This document shows, piece by piece, positions 63,768 through 64,000 of a DNA stretch of 64,000 bases; position 1 is the stretch's first letter, and each line of letters opens with the position of its first letter. The notes under the pieces are model-generated. The model was not told the origin of the DNA and made no database searches. It saw only the letters and a program-made list of their open reading frames with translations. The position numbers were made by a program, and so were the translations under genes. The stretch comes from Saccharopolyspora oryzae (lineage in GTDB: Bacteria; Actinomycetota; Actinomycetes; Mycobacteriales; Pseudonocardiaceae), in the NCBI RefSeq assembly GCF_027853915.1, contig NZ_JAQGLA010000001.1:62001-126000 (forward strand), given 5' to 3'.

Positions 63768-64000
63768 GGCGGCCCGTCACCGCGTTGACCGTGCGAGGTC
63801 GGTTCGGCCCAACCCAAGATCTCCTCGGCACGGCCGCGGTCGGTGACGACCTGCCAGGCCACGCCGGAAAGCCGCGCGTGGTGGGTGCGGGCGTAGCGGC
63901 GCAGCAGGTTGAACGCCGTGTCCACGTCGAGCCGGCCGCGGTCGGCGAGCACACCTTTGGCCTGTTCGATGACGACCCGGCTGTTCAGCGCACCCTGCAA
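63764..64000 (-). CDS. ANTAR-domain regulator, cut by window edge
   Basis: Only the last 78 codons are in the window. They encode an ANTAR domain with the consensus LNSRVVIEQAKGVLADR and AFNLLRRYARTHHARLSGVA. The N-terminal part lies beyond 64000 and is probably a GAF domain, by analogy with its neighbour. It overlaps the downstream GAF-ANTAR gene by four bases. Confidence 0.8.
   Translation of the reverse strand: MQGALNSRVVIEQAKGVLADRGRLDVDTAFNLLRRYARTHHARLSGVAWQVVTDRGRAEEILGWAEPTSHGQRGDGPP

Noticed and set aside
1-64000. CRISPR arrays, tRNA/rRNA genes, IS elements
   Set aside because: Looked for direct spaced repeats, tRNA-like cloverleaf ends and transposase motifs; none were seen by eye.

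Overview
This window looks like chromosome from a high-GC actinomycete, most plausibly in the Pseudonocardiales (Saccharopolyspora-like). The evidence is strong G/C at third codon positions, frequent GTG starts with GGAGG-type ribosome sites, tandem GAF-ANTAR genes, an FHA protein, a DivIVA-like coiled-coil protein and an RskA-type sigma/anti-sigma pair. This placement is an inference from gene content; no rRNA or tRNA gene was seen. I also saw no CRISPR array, insertion sequence or prophage.

Layout. 0-5 kb: a long acyl-CoA dehydrogenase, small hypothetical genes, a DivIVA-like protein and an FHA protein. 5-8.5 kb: after an 800-bp gap comes a pair I cannot match to a described system. It is a Gln/Trp-rich repeat protein followed by a signal-less subtilisin-fold protein whose catalytic Ser is Ala. 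A hairpin lies between them and a 15-bp terminator closes the unit. 9-11.5 kb: small proteins and a patatin-like lipase. 11.6-15.7 kb: a YtcJ-type amidohydrolase and an MHS transporter, divergent from a LysR regulator. 15.7-21 kb: a five-gene operon (transporter, DUF2848, HpaB-type monooxygenase, cupin, flavin reductase) divergent from a MarR gene, with GTATACG palindromes between them. 21-26 kb: a dimethylglycine/sarcosine dehydrogenase-like flavoprotein with its own EtfB and EtfA, led by a GntR gene, plus a remnant of a LacI HTH. 26.4-33.6 kb: kdpFABC and kdpD, with no kdpE beside them.

33.7-42.6 kb: minus-strand catabolic genes (two TauD-family genes, quinone oxidoreductase, BKACE, MFS transporter, serine hydrolase, acyl-CoA ligase) divergent from an AraC regulator. 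One of the TauD genes has lost its iron-binding motif. 42.6-49.7 kb: MarR, then SDR, amidohydrolase, MaoC hydratase, secreted lipase, acyl-CoA ligase and MHS transporter, which together suggest CoA-dependent side-chain degradation. 49.7-54.8 kb: anti-sigma/ECF sigma pair, an exported vanadium haloperoxidase-like protein, an LVIVD protein and a DUF305 protein. 54.9-62.5 kb: a PatB-type aminotransferase, then an SDR/flavin monooxygenase operon and an APC permease/SDR operon on either side of a LysR gene. The same CAAGG-N5-CCTTG inverted repeat lies upstream of both sides. 62.7-64 kb: a small hypothetical gene and two overlapping GAF-ANTAR genes, the second cut by the window edge.

Overall this is an accessory catabolic region made of several self-contained regulator-transporter-enzyme modules, with the Q/W-repeat plus pseudo-subtilase pair as the most unusual content.
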